A DNA stretch of 64,000 nucleotides from Pseudonocardia parietis (GTDB lineage Bacteria; Actinomycetota; Actinomycetes; Mycobacteriales; Pseudonocardiaceae): the NCBI RefSeq assembly GCF_017876315.1, contig NZ_JAGINU010000001.1, forward strand, positions 1,426,001-1,490,000, written 5' to 3'. Below, piece by piece: positions 1 to 7,983 of this stretch (the stretch's first letter is position 1; each line of letters starts with the position of its first letter). Below the pieces are notes generated by a model. The model saw nothing but the letters and a program-made list of their open reading frames with translations, did not search any database and had not been told where the DNA came from. Made by a program: the position numbers and the translations under genes.

Positions 1-237
1 GCGACCGTGCTCGACTCGGGCTGCTGCGGCCTCGCCGGCAACTTCGGCTTCGAGGACGGCCACTACGACGTCTCGATGGCCTGCGCCGAGCGCGCGCTGC
101 TGCCCGCGGTCCGGGCCGCCGACGACGGGGTGGACCTGCTCGCGGACGGCTACTCCTGCCGCACCCAGGTCCGGCAGGCCGGGGAGCGGGAGCCGGTGCA
201 CCTGGCCCAGATCGCCGCCCGCGCGCTGCGGGGCTGA
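1..237 (+). CDS. FAD-binding and Fe-S-binding oxidoreductase, C-terminal end (partial)
   Basis: The reading frame is open from the first base and stops at 235-237, so only the last 78 codons are present. The fragment contains the cysteine-rich CCG motif (CCGLAGNFG, about residues 8-16 of the fragment) and a later YSCRTQ motif. This pattern is typical of the C-terminal CCG/heterodisulfide-reductase-like domain of large actinobacterial FAD-linked oxidases of the GlcD/D-lactate dehydrogenase type, where it binds an Fe-S centre. The flavin domain would lie upstream of the window. The family is inferred from this short tail alone; the substrate cannot be told. Confidence 0.7.
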   Translation, partial: ATVLDSGCCGLAGNFGFEDGHYDVSMACAERALLPAVRAADDGVDLLADGYSCRTQVRQAGEREPVHLAQIAARALRG

Positions 238-269
238 CGGGCGCCGGTCACCGACGGGCAGGAGAGCGG

Positions 270-1154
270 ATGGATGACGGCCGGCGGGCACTGGTCCTCG
301 GCGGTGGCGGGCAGACCGGCATCGCCTGGATGTACGGCCTGGTCGCCGGGCTGGCGGCGGACGGGATCGACCTGACCGGGGCCGATCTCGTCGTCGGCAC
401 CTCGGCCGGGTCCGTGGTGGGCGCGAACCTGGCCGCCGGGCGGGACCCGCAGGACCTGTTGCAGGCCCAGCTCGCCCCGCCGCACGGCGAGATCGCGGCG
501 AACCTCGGGCTGAAGCTCGCCGTCCGGATCGGCCTCACCGCGCTGGGCGGGTCGCGTGAGGCCCGGCGGGTGCGGGCGCGGATCGGCAGCTTCGCGCTGG
601 GCGCCGACACCGTGCCGGAGTCCGAACGGCTCGCCGCGATCGAGGCCCGGCTGGCCGGTGCCGGCTGGCCCGCGGTGCGCGACCTGTGGATCACCGCGGT
701 GGACGCGCACACCGGCGCCTTCCGGGTGTTCACCCGGGACGAAAGCATCCCGCTGGCCACGGCCGTCGCCGCCAGCTGCGCGGTGCCCGGCGTCTGGCCG
801 CCGGTGTCCGCGGACGGGACCCGCTGGATCGACGGCGGCGTCCGCTCGATGGCCAACGCCGATCTCGCCGCCGGGTACGGCCGCGCCGTCGTCCTCGCCC
901 CGATGTCCGGCGGCATCGGCTCCGCCGCATCCCCGCGGGTCCAGGCCGAGGCACTCGCCGCGCTCGGCCGGGTCGCGTACGTGGAACCGGACCGGCGGGC
1001 GCGGCGGGCATTCGGCCGCAACGTCCTCGACCCGGCCCGGCGACCCGCGGCCGCACGGGCCGGTCGGGCCCAGGCCGCCGACGTCGCCGCGGAGATCGCC
1101 CGGGTCTGGGACCGCGGTGCCCCCGGCCGAGGCACCTCCCACGGCGGCGCATGA
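270..1154 (+). CDS. Patatin-like phospholipase family protein
   Basis: This 294-residue protein is a predicted serine lipid acyl hydrolase with a Ser-Asp dyad. The glycine-rich oxyanion loop GGGGQTG lies at residues 11-17, the nucleophile elbow GTSAG at 43-47 (Ser45), and the catalytic Asp in IDGG at about 188. No signal peptide is visible, so it probably acts in the cytoplasm or at the inner membrane face. The ATG at 270 follows an AGGAG-like ribosome site, and the gene starts 32 bases after the preceding oxidoreductase stop. It may be cotranscribed with the aldo/keto reductase that follows. A second, unrelated-context patatin lies at 61501-62487. The lipid substrate is unknown. Confidence 0.88.
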   Translation: MDDGRRALVLGGGGQTGIAWMYGLVAGLAADGIDLTGADLVVGTSAGSVVGANLAAGRDPQDLLQAQLAPPHGEIAANLGLKLAVRIGLTALGGSREARRVRARIGSFALGADTVPESERLAAIEARLAGAGWPAVRDLWITAVDAHTGAFRVFTRDESIPLATAVAASCAVPGVWPPVSADGTRWIDGGVRSMANADLAAGYGRAVVLAPMSGGIGSAASPRVQAEALAALGRVAYVEPDRRARRAFGRNVLDPARRPAAARAGRAQAADVAAEIARVWDRGAPGRGTSHGGA

Positions 1155-1183
1155 CGACCGCGCCGCACGGGTATTCGGGCCCC

Positions 1184-2008
1184 ATGGCTGTTCCCACCAT
1201 CAAGCTGAACGACGGCCGGGAGATCCCGCAGCTCGGTTTCGGCGTCTTCCAGATCGAGCCCGGCCACACCGCGGAGAAGGTGCAGGCGGCCCTGGACGTG
1301 GGCTACCGGCACATCGACACCGCACAGATGTACGGCAACGAGGAGGGCGTCGGTAAGGCGATCGCCGGCTCCGGCATCCCGCGCGACGAACTGTGGATCA
1401 CCACCAAGCTCGACAACGACGGTCACGGTCGCGACCGGGCCGTCCAGCGGCTCGACGAGAGCCTCGACCGGCTCGGTCTCGACCACGTCGACCTGTACCT
1501 GATCCACTGGCCGCGGCCGCACGACGACCGCTACGTCGAGACCTGGCAGGGCTTCGAGGACGCGCGGGAGTCGGGCAGGGCCCGCTCGATCGGCGTCTCG
1601 AACTTCCAGATCCCGCACCTGGAGCGGCTCGCACAGGAGACCTCCACCCGGCCTGCGGTCAACCAGATCGAGTTCCACCCGCACCTGGTCCAGCGGGAGC
1701 TGCGTGAGTACCACAAGGACCACGACATCGCGACCGAGGCGTGGAGCCCGATCGGTCAGGGCAAGGGCCTGCTCGACGCCCCGGTGCTGACCGAGCTGGC
1801 CGACAAGTACGGCCGCTCCGCCGCCCAGGTCGTGCTGCGCTGGCACATCCAGCTCGGCAACGTCGTGTTCCCCAAGTCGAACAACCCCGATCGGATCAGG
1901 GAGAACTTCGAGATCTTCGACTTCTCCCTGTCCGAGGACGACATCGGCGCGATCGAGAAGCTGCACACCGGCAGGCGGGTCGGGCCGGACCCGGACACGT
2001 TCGGCTGA
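1184..2008 (+). CDS. Aldo/keto reductase
   Basis: A 274-residue NADPH-dependent (beta/alpha)8 aldo/keto reductase of the 2,5-diketo-gluconate reductase / prostaglandin-F synthase branch. The catalytic tetrad is visible as Asp45, Tyr50 (DTAQMYGNEEG), Lys75 (TTKL) and His108 (LIHWP). The cofactor-binding KSNNPDRIRENF segment near the C-terminus is intact. The ATG at 1184 gives the usual family N-terminus MAVPTIKLNDG. An in-frame ATG at 1151 overlaps the patatin stop (ATGA) and would add 11 residues, so translational coupling from there is possible. The protein is soluble and cytoplasmic, and the physiological carbonyl substrate is not predictable. Confidence 0.93.
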   Translation: MAVPTIKLNDGREIPQLGFGVFQIEPGHTAEKVQAALDVGYRHIDTAQMYGNEEGVGKAIAGSGIPRDELWITTKLDNDGHGRDRAVQRLDESLDRLGLDHVDLYLIHWPRPHDDRYVETWQGFEDARESGRARSIGVSNFQIPHLERLAQETSTRPAVNQIEFHPHLVQRELREYHKDHDIATEAWSPIGQGKGLLDAPVLTELADKYGRSAAQVVLRWHIQLGNVVFPKSNNPDRIRENFEIFDFSLSEDDIGAIEKLHTGRRVGPDPDTFG

Positions 2009-2012
2009 CGCC

Positions 2013-2603
2013 TCACTCCGGGTAGGGCGCCTGCGCGCGGGCCCGCGAGAGCGCGCTCGCCCACCACTGCAGGAGGTCGAGCACCACCTTCGCCTGGGTC
2101 TGGGCGGCGGGGTCGCCCGGCTGCCCGTCGTCCCAGTTCAGGTAGTACTCGTTGAACGACAGTCCGTCCCGCAGCGGAACGGCGTGCAGCTCGGTGAGCA
2201 CGTTCTCCAGGTGCAGCACCGCGTGCCGGCCGCCGCTCGCCCCGCCGTAGGACGCGAACGCGACCGGCTTCGCCGTCCACTGGGTGAAGTGCCAGTCGAT
2301 CGCGGCCTTCAGCGACGCCGGGTAGCTGTGGTTGTACTCGGGTGTGACGACCAGGACGGCGTCGGCGCGCTCGAGCGCCCGGGTGAGCGGCGCCATCCCC
2401 GGCGGCCGGGGGTACGTCCCGTCGTCGTTCTTCGGTGAGCCGTCCGGCAGGGCGAGCGGGAGGTCGACGTCGACGAGATCGACGACCTCGACGTCGAACC
2501 CGCCGTGTTCGCGGGCCCGATCGGCGACCCAGGAGCCGACGACGTGGCCGAACCGGCCCTGCCGGACGCTGCTGACGAGGACGAGCAGTGCAGATGTGGT
2601 CAT
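2013..2603 (-). CDS. NAD(P)H-dependent FMN reductase / NADPH:quinone reductase family flavoprotein
   Basis: This 196-residue flavodoxin-like protein belongs to the NADPH-dependent FMN reductase (chromate reductase, SsuE-like) family. The N-terminal phosphate loop LVSSVRQGRFG (about residues 8-18) and the TPEYNHSYPASLKAAIDW segment (about 90-107) that lines the flavin site are both clear. The start is set by homology at the ATG at 2601-2603; a longer open frame runs upstream but has no family similarity. It is divergent from the XRE-type regulator at 2705 with about 100 bases between them, an arrangement that often means the regulator controls the enzyme. The stop faces the stop of the aldo/keto reductase 4 bases away. 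Confidence 0.9.
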   Translation of the reverse strand: MTTSALLVLVSSVRQGRFGHVVGSWVADRAREHGGFDVEVVDLVDVDLPLALPDGSPKNDDGTYPRPPGMAPLTRALERADAVLVVTPEYNHSYPASLKAAIDWHFTQWTAKPVAFASYGGASGGRHAVLHLENVLTELHAVPLRDGLSFNEYYLNWDDGQPGDPAAQTQAKVVLDLLQWWASALSRARAQAPYPE

Positions 2604-2691
2604 ACGTCGAGCGTGCGCGGCGGGAAGCGCTGCGTGGAGCCCCTGCGCAGGCTGGCCCCCGCGGGGCCACCCTGCGGCCGCCGCCGGGTCG

Positions 2692-2697
2692 TACGCT
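2692..2697 (+). promoter_or_regulatory. -10 box (TACGCT) of a likely leaderless promoter
   Basis: TACGCT matches the actinobacterial TANNNT -10 pattern and ends 7 bases before the ATG at 2705, which places the transcription start at or very near the start codon. No convincing -35 is visible. Confidence 0.5.
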
Positions 2698-2704
2698 CGT
2701 CCAC

Positions 2705-3532
2705 ATGGCCGCATCACCGCTCGGCGAGTTCCTCCGGGCCCGGCGGGACAGCGCCCGCCCGGAGGGCTTCGGGCTGCCGGTCGGGTCGCGTCGCCGGGCA
2801 CCCGGCCTGCGCCGCACCGAGCTGGCCGCGCTGGCCGGCATCAGCGTCGAGTACCTGGTGCGGATCGAGCAGGGGCGCGACCGGCGCCCGTCCGCGCCGG
2901 TGGTCAACGCACTGGCCGGCGCCCTGCGACTGGACCATCCCGACCGCGAGCACCTGCGGCACCTCGCCAAGATCACCGAAGGGTCCGAGTGCGTCGGGCG
3001 CCCGCCGCAGGCCCCGCCGGAGGTCGCGGCCGGCGTCCGGCGGACCCTGGATCTGATCGAACCCGGCCTGGCGATGGTCATCGACCGGCTCGGCGAGGTG
3101 CTCGCCTGCACCGCGTCGTTCGCGGCGTTCGCCGGCCCGTCCGGGCTGCTCGACGGCGAGGCCAACCTGACCCGGTTCGCGCTCGCCGATCCGCGGGCCC
3201 GCGAGGTGTTCCCCGACCGGGACCGGGTCGTCGACGAACAAGTGGCCGAGCTCTGGCAGGGCCCGTCCGAGGAGCGGACGGCGCGGTGGCGTGCCGAGCT
3301 CCCGCCGGATGCCGACGCAGAGCTCGAGCGGCGGCTCGCCCGGCACCCGCGGCGGGCGGACGGGGTGCTGCGCTGGCGTCATCCGTCGGGCGTGCTGCGG
3401 CTCGAGCGCCAGTTCCTGGAACTGCCGCAGGACCTCGGCCAGCAGCTCGTCGTCCTGTTGCCGGCCGACGACGCCTCCGAGGAGCTCCTGTGGATCGCGC
3501 TGCGCGGACGGCCGCTGCGGGCCGTGAGGTAG
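2705..3532 (+). CDS. XRE-family transcriptional regulator with MmyB-like ligand-binding domain
   Basis: A 275-residue regulator. An N-terminal XRE helix-turn-helix (about residues 10-80, with RRTELAALAGISVEYLVRIE) is followed by an MmyB-like PAS-type domain (about 100-270) that in this family binds a fatty acid or similar small ligand. The VSRRRAPGLRRTELA-type N-terminus is characteristic of the many actinobacterial members. It lies head to head with the FMN reductase at 2013-2603, the most likely target besides its own promoter. The ATG at 2705 is chosen because it gives the standard N-terminus and sits 7 bases after a TACGCT box, which suggests a leaderless message. The ligand is unknown. 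Confidence 0.92.
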   Translation: MAASPLGEFLRARRDSARPEGFGLPVGSRRRAPGLRRTELAALAGISVEYLVRIEQGRDRRPSAPVVNALAGALRLDHPDREHLRHLAKITEGSECVGRPPQAPPEVAAGVRRTLDLIEPGLAMVIDRLGEVLACTASFAAFAGPSGLLDGEANLTRFALADPRAREVFPDRDRVVDEQVAELWQGPSEERTARWRAELPPDADAELERRLARHPRRADGVLRWRHPSGVLRLERQFLELPQDLGQQLVVLLPADDASEELLWIALRGRPLRAVR

Positions 3533-3625
3533 CTCACACCGGGTGTTCCGGGAGGGCACGGGGTCACCGCCCCCCGACGGAGGTCGACACGTGGGTGCAG
3601 CGGTGGACGCCGGAGGCGCCGTCCG

Positions 3626-3631
3626 TACGGT
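3626..3631 (+). promoter_or_regulatory. -10 box (TACGGT) of a likely leaderless promoter
   Basis: TACGGT ends 7 bases before the ATG at 3639. The spacing is the same as at several other genes in the window and supports that start. Confidence 0.45.
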
Positions 3632-3638
3632 GGGGACG

Positions 3639-3956
3639 ATGTTGGCGATCACCGAGAACGCCGCCGAGGCGATCAAGACCCTGAGCACCGACGCCGAGCT
3701 GCCCGACGAGGGCGGCCTGCGTATCACCGCACCGGACCCGCAGGAGGGCCTGGAACTGGCGCTGGCGCCGTCGGCCGACCAGCAGGACACCGTGCTGCGC
3801 GGCGAGGGCATCGCCGTCTTCCTGGAGCCCGGCGCCGCGCAGATGCTGGACGACAAGGTCCTCGATGTGCAGCCGGTCGAGACCGACGCCGGCGAGCAGG
3901 AGCTGCGCTTCGCCATCGTCGCGCAGTCCGACGCGGCCGAGCCCGAGCAGGCGTAG
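3639..3956 (+). CDS. IscA/HesB-fold (Fe-S biosynthesis family) protein lacking cysteines
   Basis: A 105-residue protein whose N-terminus MLAITENAAEAIKTL and overall strand pattern match the HesB/IscA A-type carrier fold. Canonical carriers hold iron or clusters through three cysteines (one central and a C-terminal CGC), but this protein contains no cysteine at all. It therefore cannot act as an ordinary A-type cluster carrier, and similar cysteine-free paralogues in actinobacteria have no agreed role. The ATG at 3639 follows a TACGGT box by 7 bases. It stands alone between the XRE regulator and a convergent ABC-F gene, with a strong hairpin after it at 3979-4015. Confidence 0.8.
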   Translation: MLAITENAAEAIKTLSTDAELPDEGGLRITAPDPQEGLELALAPSADQQDTVLRGEGIAVFLEPGAAQMLDDKVLDVQPVETDAGEQELRFAIVAQSDAAEPEQA

Positions 3957-3978
3957 CGCACACCCCTCCCGACCCCGA

Positions 3979-4015
3979 CTCGAGGAGCTCCGGTCCGGTA
4001 CCGGGGCTCCTCGAG
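3979..4015. terminator. Hairpin between convergent genes
   Basis: Arms of 15 bases (3979-3993 and 4001-4015) pair with one G-U and a 7-base loop. It lies between the stops of the IscA-like gene and the ABC-F gene and could end transcription from either side. There is no clear T-run. Confidence 0.6.
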
Positions 4016-4027
4016 CTGTAGCTGGGC

Positions 4028-5674
4028 TCAGTGCTCGACCACGGTGCCGTCCCGGACCTCCCAGCGGCGGGTGGCGCGGACGGTGTCGAGCATCCGCCGG
4101 TCGTGGGTGACCAGCAGGACGGTTCCGTCGAAGGCGTCGACGGCCTGCTCGAGCTGCTCGATCGCGGGCAGGTCGAGATGGTTCGTCGGCTCGTCGAGCA
4201 CCAGCAGGTTCACACCGCGCGCCTGCAGCAGCGCCAGCCCGGCCCGGGTGCGCTCGCCCGGGGACAGCGACGACGCCGTCCGCAGCACCTGGTCCGCGAC
4301 GAGCCCGAACTTCGCCAGCAACGTCCGGACCTCGGACTCCGGCCAGTCCGGGACCTGCTCCCCGAACGCCCGCAGCAGCGACTGCTCGCCGAGGAACGCC
4401 CCGCGCGCCTGGTCGATCTCCCCGGCCAGCACCCCCGACCCGGGCCCGGCGCTCCCGGAGTCCGGGGTGACACGACCGAGCAGCAGGCCCAGCAGCGTGG
4501 ACTTCCCGGCCCCGTTGGCGCCGGTCACGACCACCCGGTCCGCCCACTCGACGAGCACGGTCACCGGGCCGAGCACGAAGTCCCCGCGCCGCACGACGGC
4601 CCCGTCGGCCCGCGCGACGATCGCCCCCGAGCGGGGCGCGGACGCGATCGTCATCCGCAGCTCCCACTCCTTGCGAGGCTCCTCGACGACATCCAGCCGC
4701 TCGATCGCGCGCTCGGTCTGCCGGGCCTTCGCCGCCTGCTTCTCGCTCGACTCGGCACGCAGCGCCCGCACGTTCTTGTCCGGGTCCTTGGTCTTGCGCC
4801 GCGCGTTGCGGACGCCCTGGGCCATCCAGTTCCGCTGCATGACGGCCCGCTGCTTGAGTGAACCGAGCTTGTCGGCGTACTCCTCGTACTCCCCGCGGGC
4901 GTGCCGGCGGGCGATCTCGCGCTCGGCCAGGTAGGCCTCGTAGCCGCCGTCGTAGATCCCGATCCGCTGCTGCGCGAGGTCGAGCTCGACGATCCGGTTC
5001 ACGGTGCGGGACAGGAACTCCCGGTCGTGGCTGACCAGCACGGTCGGGGTGCCCTGGCGGGCGAGACCGGCCACGAACCGCTCGAGGCGCTCCAGGCCGT
5101 CCAGATCGAGGTCGTTGGTCGGCTCGTCGAGCAGCAGCAGGTCGTAGCGGGACAGCAACAGCGCGGCCAGGTTCGCCCGGGCGGCCTGACCGCCGGACAG
5201 TCCGGTCATCGGCGCCTGCGTCCCGGCCGTGAGCCCGACCTCGCGCAGGACCTCGCCGCAGCGTTCGTCGAGATCGGCTCCACCGAGCGCGAGCCAGCGG
5301 TCCAGCGCGCTCGAGTACCGCTCGTCCGCGCCGGCGGCACCGGTGGCCAGCTCCTCCGCCGCGGCATCCATCGTGGACTGCGCGGCGGCGACACCGGTGC
5401 GCCGGGCGAGGAACCCGGCGACCGTCTCGCCCGGACGCCGGTCGGGCTCCTGCGGGAGGTGCCCGACTCCTGCGTCCGGCGGGGCGAGGGTCAGCCGCCC
5501 CGCGTCCGGCGGCCGGGTACCCGCCAGGATCGACAGCAGGGTCGACTTGCCCGCGCCGTTGGCGCCGACCAGTCCGATCACATCACCGGGTGCGACGACG
5601 ACGTCCAGCCCGGAGAACAGAGGACGGTCGCCGTGGCCCGCGGCCAGGTCCGTCACGTGCAGTGTTGCGCTCAT
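4028..5674 (-). CDS. ABC-F family ATP-binding protein
   Basis: A 548-residue protein with two ABC ATPase domains and no membrane segments, which identifies the ABC-F class of ribosome-associated factors, including EttA-like translation factors and antibiotic target-protection proteins. The first Walker A is GANGAGKST at 37-45 and the second is the same motif near residue 385. Signature motifs are LSGGQ and LSPGE, each followed by an LLLDEPTN or LVLDEPTN Walker B. A charged linker rich in Arg/Lys (about 235-320) separates the domains. The gene starts 13 bases after the dienelactone hydrolase stop. Whether it gives drug resistance or housekeeping ribosome control cannot be decided from sequence. 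Confidence 0.95.
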   Translation of the reverse strand: MSATLHVTDLAAGHGDRPLFSGLDVVVAPGDVIGLVGANGAGKSTLLSILAGTRPPDAGRLTLAPPDAGVGHLPQEPDRRPGETVAGFLARRTGVAAAQSTMDAAAEELATGAAGADERYSSALDRWLALGGADLDERCGEVLREVGLTAGTQAPMTGLSGGQAARANLAALLLSRYDLLLLDEPTNDLDLDGLERLERFVAGLARQGTPTVLVSHDREFLSRTVNRIVELDLAQQRIGIYDGGYEAYLAEREIARRHARGEYEEYADKLGSLKQRAVMQRNWMAQGVRNARRKTKDPDKNVRALRAESSEKQAAKARQTERAIERLDVVEEPRKEWELRMTIASAPRSGAIVARADGAVVRRGDFVLGPVTVLVEWADRVVVTGANGAGKSTLLGLLLGRVTPDSGSAGPGSGVLAGEIDQARGAFLGEQSLLRAFGEQVPDWPESEVRTLLAKFGLVADQVLRTASSLSPGERTRAGLALLQARGVNLLVLDEPTNHLDLPAIEQLEQAVDAFDGTVLLVTHDRRMLDTVRATRRWEVRDGTVVEH

Positions 5675-5687
5675 CTCGAGCGCAACG

Positions 5688-6428
5688 CTACCCGTGCAGC
5701 GCGCCGCCGAAGAGCCGGTCCAGGGCTTCCCAGTGCCGCTGCTCCGCCCGGTCGTCGTGGGCGGGGGAGTCCGGGACGGCGAAGCCGTGCGCGGCCGGGT
5801 AGGTCTCCATCGTGTAGGTCACGCCGGCCTCGGTCAGCGCCGCGTCGAGCCGCTGTTTCTGCTCGTCGGGGAACGAGCGGTCGTCGGCCGCGCCCGCGAC
5901 GAAGACGGTGGCCCGGATCCGGCCGGCCAGCCGGTGCACGCTCGCCGGGTCGTCGGTGGCGAGGTTCCCGCCGTGGAACGACGCCGCCGCGGCCACCCGC
6001 TCCGGCTGCGTCCCGGCCGTGCGCAGGGCCAGCACCCCGCCCATGCAGTAGCCGGTGACGCCGACCCGGCTGCCGGACACCTCGGGCCGGTCGAGCAGCG
6101 CGCCCACCCACGCCTCGGCGTCGGCGATGACCAGATCCGGGTCCAGCGAGCCGAGCATCCCCATCATCCGCCCGCGCTCGGCCTCGTCGGTGAAGGCGGT
6201 GCCCATGTCGAACGAGGCCCACTCGCCGTGCCGGTGGTAGACGTCCGGCAGCAGCACGGCGTAGCCCAGGGACGCGAGGTGGGCGGCCATGTCGTGCATG
6301 GCCGGGCGCACCCCGCCGGCGTCGACGTAGAACACCACGCCGGGCCAGGGACCCGCGCCGTCCGGGACGTGCAGGGTGGCGGGGGCGTCCCCGCCCGGGG
6401 TGGTGATCGTCATCTCGATACGTGGCAC
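5688..6428 (-). CDS. Dienelactone hydrolase family protein
   Basis: A 246-residue alpha/beta hydrolase of the dienelactone hydrolase family. The cysteine nucleophile sits in GYCMGG (Cys128), the acid is in AGAADD (Asp182 or 183) and the histidine is in PAAHGF (His214), so the triad is complete. Classical members open dienelactones in chloro-aromatic or beta-ketoadipate pathways, but many actinobacterial paralogues have other ester substrates. The start is a GTG at 6426-6428, 7 bases after TAGAAC, a near-match to the leaderless -10 pattern. It follows an MHS transporter by 24 bases and probably shares its transcript, suggesting uptake and hydrolysis of the same class of compound. Confidence 0.9.
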   Translation of the reverse strand: MPRIEMTITTPGGDAPATLHVPDGAGPWPGVVFYVDAGGVRPAMHDMAAHLASLGYAVLLPDVYHRHGEWASFDMGTAFTDEAERGRMMGMLGSLDPDLVIADAEAWVGALLDRPEVSGSRVGVTGYCMGGVLALRTAGTQPERVAAAASFHGGNLATDDPASVHRLAGRIRATVFVAGAADDRSFPDEQKQRLDAALTEAGVTYTMETYPAAHGFAVPDSPAHDDRAEQRHWEALDRLFGGALHG

Positions 6429-6452
6429 GGGACCCGTTCTACGCCGCCGGGC

Positions 6453-7835
6453 TCAGTTGCGCTGCAGGGCGTCGTCGTCGAGCAGCCGCGTGCGGGTCTC
6501 GGAGTAGGAGGCGACGGCGATGATCGTCAGGACCGAGCTGGCCGCGATGTAGGCGGCGATCGCGTACCCGCTCCCGGTCGCGGTCAGCAGTGCCACCGCG
6601 ATCACCGGGGCGAGGCCGCCCGCGAACACCGAGGCCAGCTGGTAGCCGATCGACACGCCCGAGTAGCGCACCTTCGTGCCGAACAGCTCGGACAGGAACG
6701 CCGCCTGCGGGCCGTACATGGCGCCGTGCAGCACCAGCCCGACGGTCACCGCCACCGCGGTCAGCGCGAAGTTCCGGGTGTCGACGAGGAAGAAGAACAC
6801 GAAGGCCCAGACGCCGACGCCCGCGGCGCCGAACAGGTACACCGGCTTGCGGCCGACCCGGTCGGACACCGCGCCCCACATCGGGATCGTCACCAGGTGC
6901 ACGGCGGCACCGATCAGCACCGCGCCGAGCACGAAGGACGACGGCATGTCGAACCGCTGCTGCAGGTAGGTCACGATGACGATCGTGAAGATGTAGTACG
7001 AGACGTTCTCGGCGAACCGGGCGCCCATCGCCGTCAGCACCTCGCGCGGGTACTGCCGGACGACGTTGATGATCGGCATCGTCTCCTTCTCGCCGGCCGC
7101 GGCCCGGGCGGTGGCCTTCACCTGCGCCTCCCGGAACACCGGCGACTCCTCGACGGCGAGCCGCACGTAGAGGCCGATGAGCACCAGCACCGCGGAGAGC
7201 AGGAACGGGATCCGCCAACCCCAGGCCAAGAACTGCTCCTCGGGCTGGACCAGCGCCATGATCGCGAGCATCGCCTGCGCGAGCAGCTGCCCTCCCGGTG
7301 CGCCTGCCTGTGGCCAGCTCGCCCAGAACCCACGGTGTTCGGGCTTGCCGTGCTCGGACACGATGAGCACCGCGCCGCCCCACTCGCCGCCGAGCGCGAA
7401 CCCCTGGATCAGGCGCAGCAGCACCAGCAGTGCGGGCGCGGCGAAACCGATCGTGGCGTAGCCGGGCAGCAGGCCGATCGCGAACGTGGCCATGCCCATC
7501 ATCAGCAGCGAGATGACCAGCAGCTTCTTGCGCCCGATCTTGTCGCCGTAGTGGCCGAACACCAGGCCGCCCACCGGCCGGGCGATGAAGCCGACCGCGA
7601 AGGTGCCGAGCGAGAGCAGCAGGCCGGTCGCGTCGTCCGACCCCGGGAAGAACACCTGCGGGAACACCAGCGCCGCCGCGACGCCGTAGAGGAAGTAGTC
7701 GTACCACTCGACCGTCGTGCCCAGCATGCTCGCCGCGACCACGCGTCCGATCGGCGTGTGCGGCCGGTCGGACGCGGCCGGCTTCCCGGACCCTTCTGGA
7801 TCCGGCGCGGTGGCGCCGGTGTGCGTGTCGGACAC
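6453..7835 (-). CDS. MHS-family MFS transporter (metabolite:H+ symporter)
   Basis: A 460-residue, 12-helix major facilitator of the metabolite:H+ symporter (ShiA/KgtP-like) subfamily. The diagnostic loop 2-3 motif GHYGDKIGRKK is at about residues 94-104 and the N-terminus has GTTVEWYDYFLYG, typical of MHS proteins. It likely imports an organic acid, a betaine or a shikimate-like compound with protons across the cytoplasmic membrane. The GTG start at 7833-7835 is preceded by a GGGGAGA ribosome site. The downstream dienelactone hydrolase and ABC-F genes follow closely on the same strand. The substrate is not predictable from sequence. Confidence 0.92.
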   Translation of the reverse strand: MSDTHTGATAPDPEGSGKPAASDRPHTPIGRVVAASMLGTTVEWYDYFLYGVAAALVFPQVFFPGSDDATGLLLSLGTFAVGFIARPVGGLVFGHYGDKIGRKKLLVISLLMMGMATFAIGLLPGYATIGFAAPALLVLLRLIQGFALGGEWGGAVLIVSEHGKPEHRGFWASWPQAGAPGGQLLAQAMLAIMALVQPEEQFLAWGWRIPFLLSAVLVLIGLYVRLAVEESPVFREAQVKATARAAAGEKETMPIINVVRQYPREVLTAMGARFAENVSYYIFTIVIVTYLQQRFDMPSSFVLGAVLIGAAVHLVTIPMWGAVSDRVGRKPVYLFGAAGVGVWAFVFFFLVDTRNFALTAVAVTVGLVLHGAMYGPQAAFLSELFGTKVRYSGVSIGYQLASVFAGGLAPVIAVALLTATGSGYAIAAYIAASSVLTIIAVASYSETRTRLLDDDALQRN

Positions 7836-7970
7836 GGTCTCTCCCCATCGTGAGACTGGCTGTCGGTTCGCGCCACGGTAGGACGGCCCGGCGCCGGGTT
7901 CACCGGTTCGGGGCCACAGCAGAGACCCGATCGAGACGTGCTGTCAACACACCGTGCGCGGGTCCGGAGC

Positions 7971-7976
7971 CAGACT
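7971..7976 (+). promoter_or_regulatory. Possible leaderless -10 box (CAGACT)
   Basis: CAGACT is a weaker match to TANNNT but lies 7 bases before the ATG at 7984, the same spacing as at the other candidate leaderless genes. Confidence 0.3.
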
Positions 7977-7983
7977 GGTCCGC

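Noticed and set aside
5229-7853. An 874-codon plus-strand frame opposite the ABC-F, hydrolase and MHS genes
   Set aside because: Antisense shadow; composition is His/Arg/Gly-rich with no domain, and three good genes occupy the other strand.
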